Position numbers and translations under genes: made by a program. From positions 1-64,000 of the forward strand of contig NZ_KV797925.1 of assembly GCF_001809535.1 (NCBI RefSeq): a stretch of DNA of 64,000 bases. The letters are read 5' to 3'. Origin of the DNA: Aerococcus sp. HMSC062A02 (GTDB lineage: Bacteria; Bacillota; Bacilli; Lactobacillales; Aerococcaceae). Shown here one piece after another: positions 25,801 through 32,709 of the stretch (the stretch's first letter is position 1; every line of letters begins with the position of its first letter). The notes beneath the pieces were generated by a model that made no database searches, was not told where the DNA came from, and worked only from the letters and a program-made list of their open reading frames with translations.

Positions 25801-26478
25801 TTATTTATCGCGGTAAAATTTTTGAATACTTTCAATCGACTTTCCCTGCCTGAATAGGGCTTGGGCTCTTTGCATCTTAAATAGGGTTCTCAGATAGCCC
25901 TTAGCTTCAAAGCGTCTCGCTGAGGTATAGATCTTCTGCTCTGCCACCCGGCAATAAACACCAGCCTCCTTGGCCCGAATCGAAAGATCATAGTCTTCCA
26001 TTAACGGGTAGGAACGAAAGCCTCCCAAAGCCTGGTAAAAATCGCGGCGCATATGCATGCCCTGGTCTCCAAAGGCAATATGGCGGTGACTTAGCCGCCA
26101 ATTGGATCCTGCTGCAATCAGACGCATCCGCCAATCCTCACTGGTAAAGCGCAAGGGAAAGGCAGCAAAGGGGACTTCCTGACCATTCTTTTGTACCTCC
26201 TTAAGAGGGCAAGTTTTAAAGAAAGAATCTGCATGCAGAAAGAATAAGATTTCACCCTGACTGGCAAGCACGCCTGTATGAAGCTGTTGCCCCCGCCCCG
26301 GCTGGGAGTTAACGACTGAGTAGCCTGCCGCCCTGATTAAATGGGCTGTACCGTCCCGGCTGCTCCCATCCACGAAGATCAGCTCATGCGGAATATCTGG
26401 GTTAAACACCTCTAAATGATCAAACAATTGATCCAGTTGGTTTCGCTCATTAAAAACAGGAATGATAATACTAATCAT
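25801..26478 (-). CDS. Family 2 glycosyltransferase, rSAM/selenodomain-associated type
   Basis: A 225-residue GT-A glycosyltransferase without membrane segments. The N-terminal SIIIPVFNERNQL, the VDGSSRDGT nucleotide-binding strand, PGRGQQLHTG and the FFLHADS metal-binding DxD-like motif match TIGR04283 ('transferase 2, rSAM/selenodomain-associated'). It would transfer a sugar in the cytoplasm; donor and acceptor are unknown. The gene starts 3 nt after the TVP38-like gene. A second, different associated glycosyltransferase is encoded at the head of the operon, so the pair is the same as in known rSAM/selenodomain neighbourhoods. Confidence 0.8.
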   Translation of the reverse strand: MISIIIPVFNERNQLDQLFDHLEVFNPDIPHELIFVDGSSRDGTAHLIRAAGYSVVNSQPGRGQQLHTGVLASQGEILFFLHADSFFKTCPLKEVQKNGQEVPFAAFPLRFTSEDWRMRLIAAGSNWRLSHRHIAFGDQGMHMRRDFYQALGGFRSYPLMEDYDLSIRAKEAGVYCRVAEQKIYTSARRFEAKGYLRTLFKMQRAQALFRQGKSIESIQKFYRDK

Positions 26479-26481
26479 CAG

Positions 26482-27195
26482 CTAGTTAAGGGATTCCTTT
26501 TTCTTCTTGCGGTCGGTATAGACCCGGCGCAGGAGGGCAACTAAGACGCTCAAAGCGAATAGGATCAACAGACCCGTCACAAGCTTCTGAGCGCCACCTG
26601 TCAACATACCACCTACATAAGAATAAATAATGGTCGCCGGTAATTGACCGATCCCTGTGGCAATAAAATAACCCCAAAAGCCCATCGATGTTAAGCCTGC
26701 TGCATAAGATACAATATCAAAGGACATAAAGGGCAGCAAGCGGGCCACTAGGATGGTCTGCATGCCATAGCGGTCAAAAAAGTTTTCGATGCTTTCTAAG
26801 CCCCGCTTAGTCGTAAAGCGAACAACCACATCACGCCCTAAGATGCGGGCAATGTAAAAGCATAGGGCAGCCCCCACCATCGCACTCGACCATGACAAGA
26901 TAGCTCCCTGCCACCAACCAAAGAGATTAGCATTGGTCACCGTAATCAAGAAAGCAGGGAGCGGGGCGATCACTGCCGTTAAAACCATTAGGAAAAATGA
27001 AATAAGTGCCGCATAGCCCCCGTATGAATCGATAAATTCGCGCACTTCATCAAAATTCCCCGTTGCAAACATCTTAAAGACCTGGTTGATCCATTCCCTA
27101 ACTGGGGGGATCAGAAAATAAATAGCCAGGCAAAGGCCCACAATACCTAGCAATAACCAGCGTCGCTTACTGGCTTCGTTAGTTTTCTTCGTCAT
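26482..27195 (-). CDS. TVP38/TMEM64 (DedA-like) membrane protein
   Basis: A 237-residue integral membrane protein with about six hydrophobic segments. The SNARE-associated/VTT domain is seen in LTAVIAPLPAFLITVTNANLFG, split around the re-entrant helix, and in GRDVVVRFTTKRGLE and ARLLPFMSFDIVSYAAGL. DedA-like proteins move lipids or anions, and E. coli relatives YdjX/YdjZ share a cluster with the rhodanese YnjE. Here too the gene is next to rhodanese lipoprotein genes. GGAGGAGAC precedes the ATG. A hairpin with T run separates it from the upstream rhodanese gene. Confidence 0.8.
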   Translation of the reverse strand: MTKKTNEASKRRWLLLGIVGLCLAIYFLIPPVREWINQVFKMFATGNFDEVREFIDSYGGYAALISFFLMVLTAVIAPLPAFLITVTNANLFGWWQGAILSWSSAMVGAALCFYIARILGRDVVVRFTTKRGLESIENFFDRYGMQTILVARLLPFMSFDIVSYAAGLTSMGFWGYFIATGIGQLPATIIYSYVGGMLTGGAQKLVTGLLILFALSVLVALLRRVYTDRKKKKESLN

Positions 27196-27214
27196 CTGTC
27201 TCCTCCATCTTCCA

Positions 27215-27252
27215 ATAAAAAGAGCGACCCAATCTAAGAAACTGGGCCGCCT
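27215..27252 (-). terminator. Internal terminator-like hairpin in the selenium operon
   Basis: Minus strand: AGGCGGCCCA, loop, TGGGTCGCT, then CTTTTTATT. It would allow partial read-through from the selenoprotein half to the radical SAM half. Confidence 0.6.
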
Positions 27253-27286
27253 AAAATTAACTACCCAACTAGATCAGAGACTTAAA

Positions 27287-28048
27287 TTATTTCTCTGACA
27301 AATCAAAGCCGTCCCATTCCTTAGTACCTTCTGTGGCATTGATGGTGTTGTAACCTTCATCTGTTAGGGCTTGAGCGATGGTATTTGATTTATTACCGGA
27401 GTAGCAGTAAGTCAAGATAGTTTTATCTTTAGGAATATCAGCTTTCTTCGCATCCAAGTCGTCAACTTCGATATTTACTGCCCCTTTAACGTGGCCCTTA
27501 TCGTAGTCCTTAGCCTTACGTGCATCGATGATGTAGTATTCGCCATCATTGTTGTCAACCATTTCTTGGAATTTGTCTCCTAGCACATAGCCAACTTGAG
27601 TCATTGTTGAATAGTCATGGTCTTTAACCCCGTCAGCATTGTAAACTTCTTCAAAGCCGTTTTTAGCCAAGATGTCTGCCCCTTCCTGGCTCTTGTTCCC
27701 AGTGTTGCAGATCGTTACTACATTTTCTTTCTTATAGTTGCTTAAACGATCGAGGTTATTTTCAAGTTCATCGACAGGGATATTGATAGCCCATTTCACA
27801 TGGCCTTCTTTGTATTCATCTTCTGGACGAACGTCGATGACGAGGTAGTCTTCTTTCTTCTTGTCATCAGCTAAAGCTTCGTCGAGCTCTTCGCCGGATA
27901 TAGTTTTAACTTCAGCCGCTTGGTCAGCTGTAGCTTCTGTTTGAGCATCATTTGAACCGCTAGAAGCAGAGTCTGTGTTATCTGCACAAGCAGCTAGTGA
28001 CAATGAAGTAAGAGCAGTTAAACTGAGTAATAATAATTTTTTTGACAT
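27287..28048 (-). CDS. Tandem rhodanese lipoprotein with two active cysteines
   Basis: A 253-residue lipoprotein with lipobox LAAC (Cys21) and a short Ser/Asp-rich linker. Two complete rhodanese domains follow: about 50-145 with VTICNTGNKS and about 155-250 with LTYCYSGNKS. Both keep the active Cys, unlike most tandem rhodaneses. The protein is outside the membrane and could pass sulfane sulfur or selenium between domains. The selenoprotein gene lies 21 nt upstream with the same orientation, which is the closest link between a rhodanese and the predicted UxxC protein. AAAGGAG precedes the ATG. Confidence 0.82.
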   Translation of the reverse strand: MSKKLLLLSLTALTSLSLAACADNTDSASSGSNDAQTEATADQAAEVKTISGEELDEALADDKKKEDYLVIDVRPEDEYKEGHVKWAINIPVDELENNLDRLSNYKKENVVTICNTGNKSQEGADILAKNGFEEVYNADGVKDHDYSTMTQVGYVLGDKFQEMVDNNDGEYYIIDARKAKDYDKGHVKGAVNIEVDDLDAKKADIPKDKTILTYCYSGNKSNTIAQALTDEGYNTINATEGTKEWDGFDLSEK

Positions 28049-28069
28049 AATTTTTTCTCCTTTAAATTT

Positions 28070-28855
28070 TTAAATTTCCCATTTCTTCAATTCTTCGGCA
28101 CCGCCATGAATGGCAAAATCGAGCAGAGCGGTGAGGCCCTGGCGTTCGGTTTCTAAGTCAAAAGCTTGCCCCGCAAAAGTATGGCCCAGGGCAAAGGGGG
28201 TCTCAAGCATGCGAGGTGGGCGGGCTTTTTCCGCCACATTAGGCAGGTGCATCATGGAAGCCGTGCGTATGCCCCGGCTTTCAATTTCGCGCTGAATCAG
28301 CCCCACGGACTGGTGGCAAATATATCAGCCAGGAGACAGCAAGGCAATATCGACCTGGTCCTCCTGCAATTGGTCAGCGATAGCAGGTGCCGTCTTATTC
28401 ATGAGCTTCTTAACCTGGGGGATGTAGCCCATCAAACCGAAGTGGTGAGGAGCTACTTCTCCAATCTTACCCTCCCTAGCGAATTGCCGGAGGATATCCA
28501 GGGGGAAGACCAAGTTAATATCTTCGAGGGCATCTCGAATATCATAGTGTTCGTGGTTTACCGTAAGGTCCTCATAGTCCACATCTCCGGGAATAATACG
28601 GAAAGTTGGATCTCCCTTCTTCGTCTCAAAAGGCGGATCCGTCTTCAAGCGGACCCCCGCCGTGGTAATGAAAGCAACTCGGGCTTCATCTAGTGCCTTA
28701 TCCATATGCGCAATTTTGGGTGCCGAATTGATGGTCACGACCATGTGCTGGGCGACACGACTAATAACAACTTCTTTTAAACTTCGGCGATTTTTTTTAA
28801 CGATAAAAATCCTCCTTTCTTTATCCAGGCAATCTTTTAGCGATATAGTCTTCAA
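28070..28855 (-). CDS. Selenoprotein of the GrdB/PrdB-like family, UGA read as Sec (paralogue 2)
   Basis: One reading frame interrupted by a single UGA at 28325-28327. Read through, it gives about 261 residues with the motif LLSPG-U-YICHQSVG, i.e. UxxC at residues 177-180 counted from the TTG at 28855. Cys-containing relatives of the 'selenoprotein B' family have CPVCHQ at this place, which supports Sec. The N-terminal part shows FITTAGVRLKTDPPFE, FRIIPGDVDYEDL and FPLDILRQFA; the part after UGA shows the family's REIESRGI and PPRMLETPFALGHTF. A SECIS-like hairpin follows the UGA. The start is unclear: AAAGGAGG at 28812-28819 has no ATG, GTG or TTG at a proper distance. Partner thiols and substrate are unknown; selenium-dependent redox or reductase chemistry is inferred. 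Confidence 0.75.
28298..28312 (-). promoter_or_regulatory. SECIS-like hairpin after the UGA
   Basis: Minus strand: CAGTCC, GTG loop, GGGCTG. The loop begins 19 nt after the UGA, exactly as in the paralogue at 50.6 kb. Small apical loop and position fit bacterial SECIS elements recognised by SelB. Confidence 0.65.
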
Positions 28856-30329
28856 TCATCTGGATAAAGTCAGTACTTAAAAAGCGTGAAATGACCTGGT
28901 AAGTTTCCTGGTTACGCGCCAATTTATCAGCTTTATTATATTGCACATAGGCCATGGCGCACCAAGTCAAGCCCCGCAGGCAAGTGAAGACCAAGTACTG
29001 GTCGAGCTTAGCCTGGTCAATCGCAATCGGAGAGTGGGCATCATAGGCCTGGATGAAGCTTTCTAAAGACTGGTCATCATAGAGGTAGTCAGTCTTCCAA
29101 AGCGTCGTTGTCGGCGCTAAGAAATGTCCCAAATCCTGTTCACGTTCCCCAATCAGCGGCTTCTCCCAGTCAATGACATAGGACTGGTCGCCTGGGTTGA
29201 TCAGGAAATTAGAGGCATTGAGTTCCGTATTAATGATACAAGGATTAACAAGCTGGGCGCTGTGGTCATAGACCTTTAAGCCATCTAAGAGCCGCTGAAT
29301 CCGCTGAGTCACTTCCTCCGACCGCCCCTCCCAGGACCGGTAGTGGGCAAACATGGTCTCAAACTCTTCATACATCACCACAAAGGGTTGGCCCACATAA
29401 ATGAGATGGTCTGCCTGCTTAGGATCTTGTTGGTGAATTTGCGCCAATAATTCCGCTGCAATCTGGCTATCCGTCTCATAGTCCAGCTGGCGACCAGGCA
29501 GGAAGGCTTCCACTAAATAACCCGCCCCAATCAAGGGGTGGTAGTCACAAAGCGCCAAGGGTTTGGGCGTTACGCCACTCGCTTCGAGCGCCTTCAAAGC
29601 CCCGTACTCATACTGGATCTGCTGGTCGAGATGCAATTGTGAGCCCAAAGCAATCCGCAACAATTTCCTGCCTTGGTCAAAGATAAAATTGGCATTATAT
29701 TCCCCTTGGGCTAGGAAAGTCGCCTCAGGGTCCCCCGTCAAGATAGCCGCAATATCTTCTTTATCATCAATATCACGGATGGCTGGCAGGAGTTCATAAC
29801 TGATCCCGGCTTGGTCAGCATGTGAAAGCGTCGCCGCCAAAACAGAGGTATGGCCATAACTTTCCAGGGCAAATAGGTCGGGATAATAGGCGGACATGCC
29901 GATCAGCCCATAGCCCCCATCCAAGCTAGGCGCCAAAACCAAGTCGCAGGAATCCAAATAAGTGAAGGCTTGGTCGACCTGGCTAGTAGATAAATCATAA
30001 AGATCTGACCCCATAAGAGCCACCTGGTCATAACCCCGGTTGAAACCATCTCGAATCGCCCGAGACATACGTTCACCTAGGCTATCGCCCTCCTGCCAAA
30101 ACACCGCTTCCTGGTCAAGGTTTAAAAAGTCACCCAAGTCATAGCCGGCTTGGTCAGCCGTTAGCCAGAAACAGAGGTCTGCTTGGCTCGCCTTAGCCCG
30201 CTGATAATTCATCTCTAAGAGATACTGGCTAAGCGCTTGGGTTTGATCGACCGTCAAGAAATCAGACAGACGACTCTTCGTCTCGCCTTTCAGTGGCAAG
30301 CGAGTCATTATAATTAATAGTTTTTTCAT
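28821..30329 (-). CDS. Fusion of rSAM/selenodomain-associated glycosyltransferase and phosphotransferase-like domain
   Basis: A protein of about 502 residues. Residues 1-200 match TIGR04282 ('transferase 1, rSAM/selenodomain-associated', CofC-like): LLIIMTRLPLKGETKSRL, GDSLGERMSRAI, LMGSDLYDL, DGGYGLIG. Residues about 205-500 resemble aminoglycoside/choline phosphotransferases; the Brenner HxD loop reads NTELNASN and the following DxD-type strand reads VIDWEKP, so the catalytic Asp position carries Glu. Activity of this domain is therefore uncertain. The start is the ATG of MKKLLIIM; the frame is open upstream across the structured leader and its terminator, which is not coding. It has no clear ribosome-binding site. 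It is the first gene of the selenium operon and overlaps the selenoprotein frame. Confidence 0.75.
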   Translation of the reverse strand: MKKLLIIMTRLPLKGETKSRLSDFLTVDQTQALSQYLLEMNYQRAKASQADLCFWLTADQAGYDLGDFLNLDQEAVFWQEGDSLGERMSRAIRDGFNRGYDQVALMGSDLYDLSTSQVDQAFTYLDSCDLVLAPSLDGGYGLIGMSAYYPDLFALESYGHTSVLAATLSHADQAGISYELLPAIRDIDDKEDIAAILTGDPEATFLAQGEYNANFIFDQGRKLLRIALGSQLHLDQQIQYEYGALKALEASGVTPKPLALCDYHPLIGAGYLVEAFLPGRQLDYETDSQIAAELLAQIHQQDPKQADHLIYVGQPFVVMYEEFETMFAHYRSWEGRSEEVTQRIQRLLDGLKVYDHSAQLVNPCIINTELNASNFLINPGDQSYVIDWEKPLIGEREQDLGHFLAPTTTLWKTDYLYDDQSLESFIQAYDAHSPIAIDQAKLDQYLVFTCLRGLTWCAMAYVQYNKADKLARNQETYQVISRFLSTDFIQMIEDYIAKRLPG

Positions 30330-30360
30330 AGCTTTTGTATGTAAAGGTTTCCATATAAAC

Positions 30361-30555
30361 AAAAAAGGTGCTGACAGCAAATGCCAACACCCCTTTGAAT
30401 TATGGATACCCGCCGGTAATTTGTTGAATGATGCGGCGACGAAACCTCTTCGCATACTAAATAAGCCACTAACTTTCTTATTTACTATGCCCCACAAGCA
30501 AGCTCATAATATCCCCATTAGAAAAGTGTATAGCATTTACCAGCTGTCTTCCTAG
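30361..30555 (-). promoter_or_regulatory. Structured leader with attenuator of the selenium operon
   Basis: Between the promoter and the first gene the transcript can form a 14-bp hairpin (GCATAGTAAATAAG / CTTATTTAGTATGC, 30452-30490), a CGCCG/CGGCG pairing, and a terminator (GGTGTTGGCA / TGTCAGCACC plus six T, 30361-30391). The terminator stands about 30 nt before the ATG, so expression needs read-through. I could not match it to a riboswitch class I know. Confidence 0.55.
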
Positions 30556-30561
30556 CATCTT

Positions 30562-30590
30562 TTTATAGACTCACTGTACATACATGATAA
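30562..30590 (-). promoter_or_regulatory. Promoter of the selenium operon
   Basis: Minus strand: TTATCA (30585-30590), 17-nt spacer, TATAAA (30562-30567). Transcription would start near 30555. Confidence 0.5.
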
Positions 30591-30689
30591 ATGCCCCCCT
30601 CTCTAATGTATTCACTCAAACGTTACCATAATCACAAGAAAAAGGCAACTATTGTTGCCCTTTATAGAAATTTTTTTATTACTTTAAAG

Positions 30690-30930
30690 ATAAGAAAAGC
30701 CCTCAATCGGATCGGTAATGGGGGGGATCCAATATGAGGGCCTGGCGCAGTCGCCAACTCTTTCAGTAAAGAACAACCTAACAAGTAGGAAGCGCAAGGA
30801 AATCGACTATCAAAGTTGGAGAAAAACTTTTATCTTCCTAAAACGGTCTTTTAATTTGTGATGGTAGTAATCAAGTACCTGTTAGCAAGGTTCTTTACTG
30901 AATGGAACTGGCGACCTCGGTCGGTTCAGT
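30690..30930 (-). ncRNA. Long interrupted hairpin RNA, class unknown
   Basis: Two arms pair over some 40 nt with small internal loops: 30751-30790 (TCGCCA, TTCAGTAAAGAAC, CTAACA, GTA) and 30873-30914. A terminator-like hairpin (GCCCTCA / TGAGGGC then TTTTCTT) lies at 30699-30741 on the minus strand, giving the orientation. The rod shape and length recall 6S RNA, but no sequence signature confirms that; a MITE-like inverted repeat is the alternative. There is no ORF in it. Confidence 0.45.
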
Positions 30931-31413
30931 CTAACGGAGACCCAGCGCAATCCGCGCATAACGCGTTAAACGGTCCGGGCTCCAAACAGGCTGCCAAACT
31001 AATTCCACTTTAACATCCTGAATAAGTTCAATCTCTCGGAGCCTGTCCATCAGGGTCTGGAAAATCACATCGGCTAAGGGACAGCCTGGCATAGTGAGGG
31101 TCATCCGCACCCACAAGTGCCCGTCTCCGTCATAGAGCAGGTCATAAATCAAGCCTAAATTATAAATATCAATTCCAAGCTCCGGATCGATCACTTCCTG
31201 GCAGGCGGCCAACACGTCTTCATAGAGCTCCGGATCCCGCAAGCTCAGTTCAGTGAACTCACTAGGATCTGCGAAGCGTTCCGAATTCGTTGCTGCCGCA
31301 TAGTTCTCGTTCCAATCCTGGTTTTCGGCCAATTGCTCTTCAATTTCTTCCTTAATCGAGAGGGGGAGGGCCTCTTCATTCCCCATTTCTAGTTTATCTT
31401 TATCGATGGTCAT
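30931..31413 (-). CDS. MIP18/DUF59-type Fe-S (metal-sulfur) assembly factor
   Basis: A protein of about 160 residues. The C-terminal 100 residues form a DUF59 (SufT/PaaD-like) domain: CQEVIDPELGIDIYNLGLIYDL and the reactive Cys in TMTLPMPGCPLAD-like TLTMPGCPLADV. Such proteins help insert Fe-S clusters. The N-terminal 55 residues are acidic and not conserved in look. The start is placed at the ATG of MTIDKDK because GGAGGC lies 7 nt upstream; a longer frame begins at a TTG overlapping that site. It sits between two candidate ncRNAs, upstream of the selenium operon. Confidence 0.8.
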   Translation of the reverse strand: MTIDKDKLEMGNEEALPLSIKEEIEEQLAENQDWNENYAAATNSERFADPSEFTELSLRDPELYEDVLAACQEVIDPELGIDIYNLGLIYDLLYDGDGHLWVRMTLTMPGCPLADVIFQTLMDRLREIELIQDVKVELVWQPVWSPDRLTRYARIALGLR

Positions 31414-31487
31414 AGGAATCGCCTCCAATTCTTATTCAGCTAAGTAGACAGTTTACGCGAGCTAGGTGCGATTTTCAAGTTAGATAG

Positions 31488-31715
31488 GAAAAAAGCGCCC
31501 GCAAACAAATGCGAGCGCTCGGTAGATACGAGTTAGTCTGGCTAAGAACTTGAGACGAGGTTAAAAATAGGCATAAAAAACCCAGCATCCTCAAGTTCTC
31601 GAACTAAAGCTCATTAAAAAGGCGCATTTACACGTGTTTGCTAAACTAGCGTCATTCAACTGTACTCATAGCCTAACCATGTAAATACCCCCACTCTTAT
31701 CTAGTGATACTATTA
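31488..31715 (-). ncRNA. Candidate small RNA or 5' leader with its own promoter and terminator
   Basis: A promoter at 31723-31751 and a terminator (AGCGCTCGCA / TGCGGGCGCT then six T, 31488-31519) enclose about 225 nt with no ORF. Inside, AGAACTTGAGG can pair with CCTCGTCTCAAGTTCT. It may be a free RNA (6S RNA is one possibility by size) or a terminated leader of the Fe-S gene that begins 75 nt later. Confidence 0.5.
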
Positions 31716-31722
31716 ACAATAT

Positions 31723-31751
31723 ACAATACTTTAATGGATTTAGCAAGTCAA
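31723..31751 (-). promoter_or_regulatory. Promoter of the candidate RNA
   Basis: Minus strand: TTGACT (31746-31751), 17-nt spacer, TATTGT (31723-31728). Confidence 0.6.
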
Positions 31752-31793
31752 AAATGCCCAGAAAGCAAGGAGGAGGACTGGTCAAAGCAATTT

Positions 31794-31802
31794 TGTTATA
31801 AT
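31794..31802 (+). promoter_or_regulatory. Extended -10 promoter of the esterase gene
   Basis: TGTTATAAT with the hexamer at 31797-31802. The in-frame ATG at 31801 overlaps it, so translation must start later, at 31834. Confidence 0.6.
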
Positions 31803-31833
31803 GGAGTCAAAGCAAACTAAAGGAGGAAAATAC

Positions 31834-32616
31834 ATGACCCGACTACACGCGACCTTCTATTCTGATACCCTACGCATGGATATGCACCTCAATATCCTTG
31901 TCCCTCAAAACTGTGAGCGCACCCCTGAAGCCATCCGGCAAAAGCGCCGTCCCCCCTACCGTGTCCTCTATCTCTTACACGGCCTGTCCAGTAATGAGGA
32001 CGGCTGGTTACGGTTCACCTCGCTTGAACGCTATGCCCGCGACCTCGACCTGGTGATCGTGATGCCGACTACCCACCGCGGCTTCTACATGAACACGGCT
32101 AAGTCCTATGCCTATAGCGACTTTATCAGCCTGGAACTGCCTGCCTATATCCAAAACCTACTGCCCGTTTCAAGCAAGCGGGAAGATACCTTCATCGCAG
32201 GGGCTTCCATGGGCGGTTACGGCGCTCTCAAGGCGGCCTTCACTTATCCTGAGCAATATGGCTATGTGGCCTCCTTATCTGGCGTCACCGACCTTTCCGC
32301 CCGCTACCAAGAAGGCCCTGATCCTAAGTCACCCTTTGAATTCGACCTCCTCTACGGCGGCCAAGATCCCAAGGGCACTGACAAAGACATCTACCAGCTG
32401 GTGGACCAGGCCATAGAAGCTGATATCGACCTGCCTAAAGTCTTCCTCACTTGCGGTCGCGAAGATGAACTTCTTGGACAAAACCATGATTTCAGAGATC
32501 GCTACCAAGACCAGCTCCAGCTCAGCTTCCAAGAAGCAGACGGCGGCCACGGTTGGGACTACTGGGACACCCACATCCAAGACGTCCTCGACTGGCTCCT
32601 CACCTTGTCCGATTAA
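31834..32616 (+). CDS. estA: Alpha/beta hydrolase esterase (EstA/FrmB-like)
   Basis: A cytoplasmic esterase of about 260 residues, similar to Lactococcus tributyrin esterase EstA and the S-formylglutathione hydrolase FrmB fold. The oxyanion strand is LYLLHGLSSNEDGW, the nucleophile Ser lies in GASMGGYGA, the acid in TCGREDELL and the His in GGHGWDYWD. Short-chain acyl esters are the likely substrates. The start is the ATG after AAAGGAGG. The leader upstream holds an extended -10, and the gene is alone on the plus strand between the candidate RNA and a convergent regulator gene. Confidence 0.82.
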   Translation: MTRLHATFYSDTLRMDMHLNILVPQNCERTPEAIRQKRRPPYRVLYLLHGLSSNEDGWLRFTSLERYARDLDLVIVMPTTHRGFYMNTAKSYAYSDFISLELPAYIQNLLPVSSKREDTFIAGASMGGYGALKAAFTYPEQYGYVASLSGVTDLSARYQEGPDPKSPFEFDLLYGGQDPKGTDKDIYQLVDQAIEADIDLPKVFLTCGREDELLGQNHDFRDRYQDQLQLSFQEADGGHGWDYWDTHIQDVLDWLLTLSD

Positions 32617-32709
32617 TCAAGCAGGCAAAAGCGCATGAATATAAGCAAGAGCTGCCACTCCTCAACCTAGAAGTAGCTGCTCTTGCTTTTTATCATTATT
32701 TTAGCCAAG

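Noticed and set aside
28070-28855. Reading the gene as two separate small genes or a simple pseudogene
   Set aside because: The two halves are in the same frame, the only defect is one UGA at the motif's reactive position, and a paralogue has the identical arrangement.
30330-30497. Longer N-terminus of the glycosyltransferase fusion
   Set aside because: The extra 56 codons cross the leader hairpin and terminator, have no family resemblance, and the TIGR04282-type start is at MKKLLIIM.
31801-31833. Esterase start at 31801
   Set aside because: That ATG overlaps the promoter's TATAAT, while AAAGGAGG precedes the ATG at 31834.
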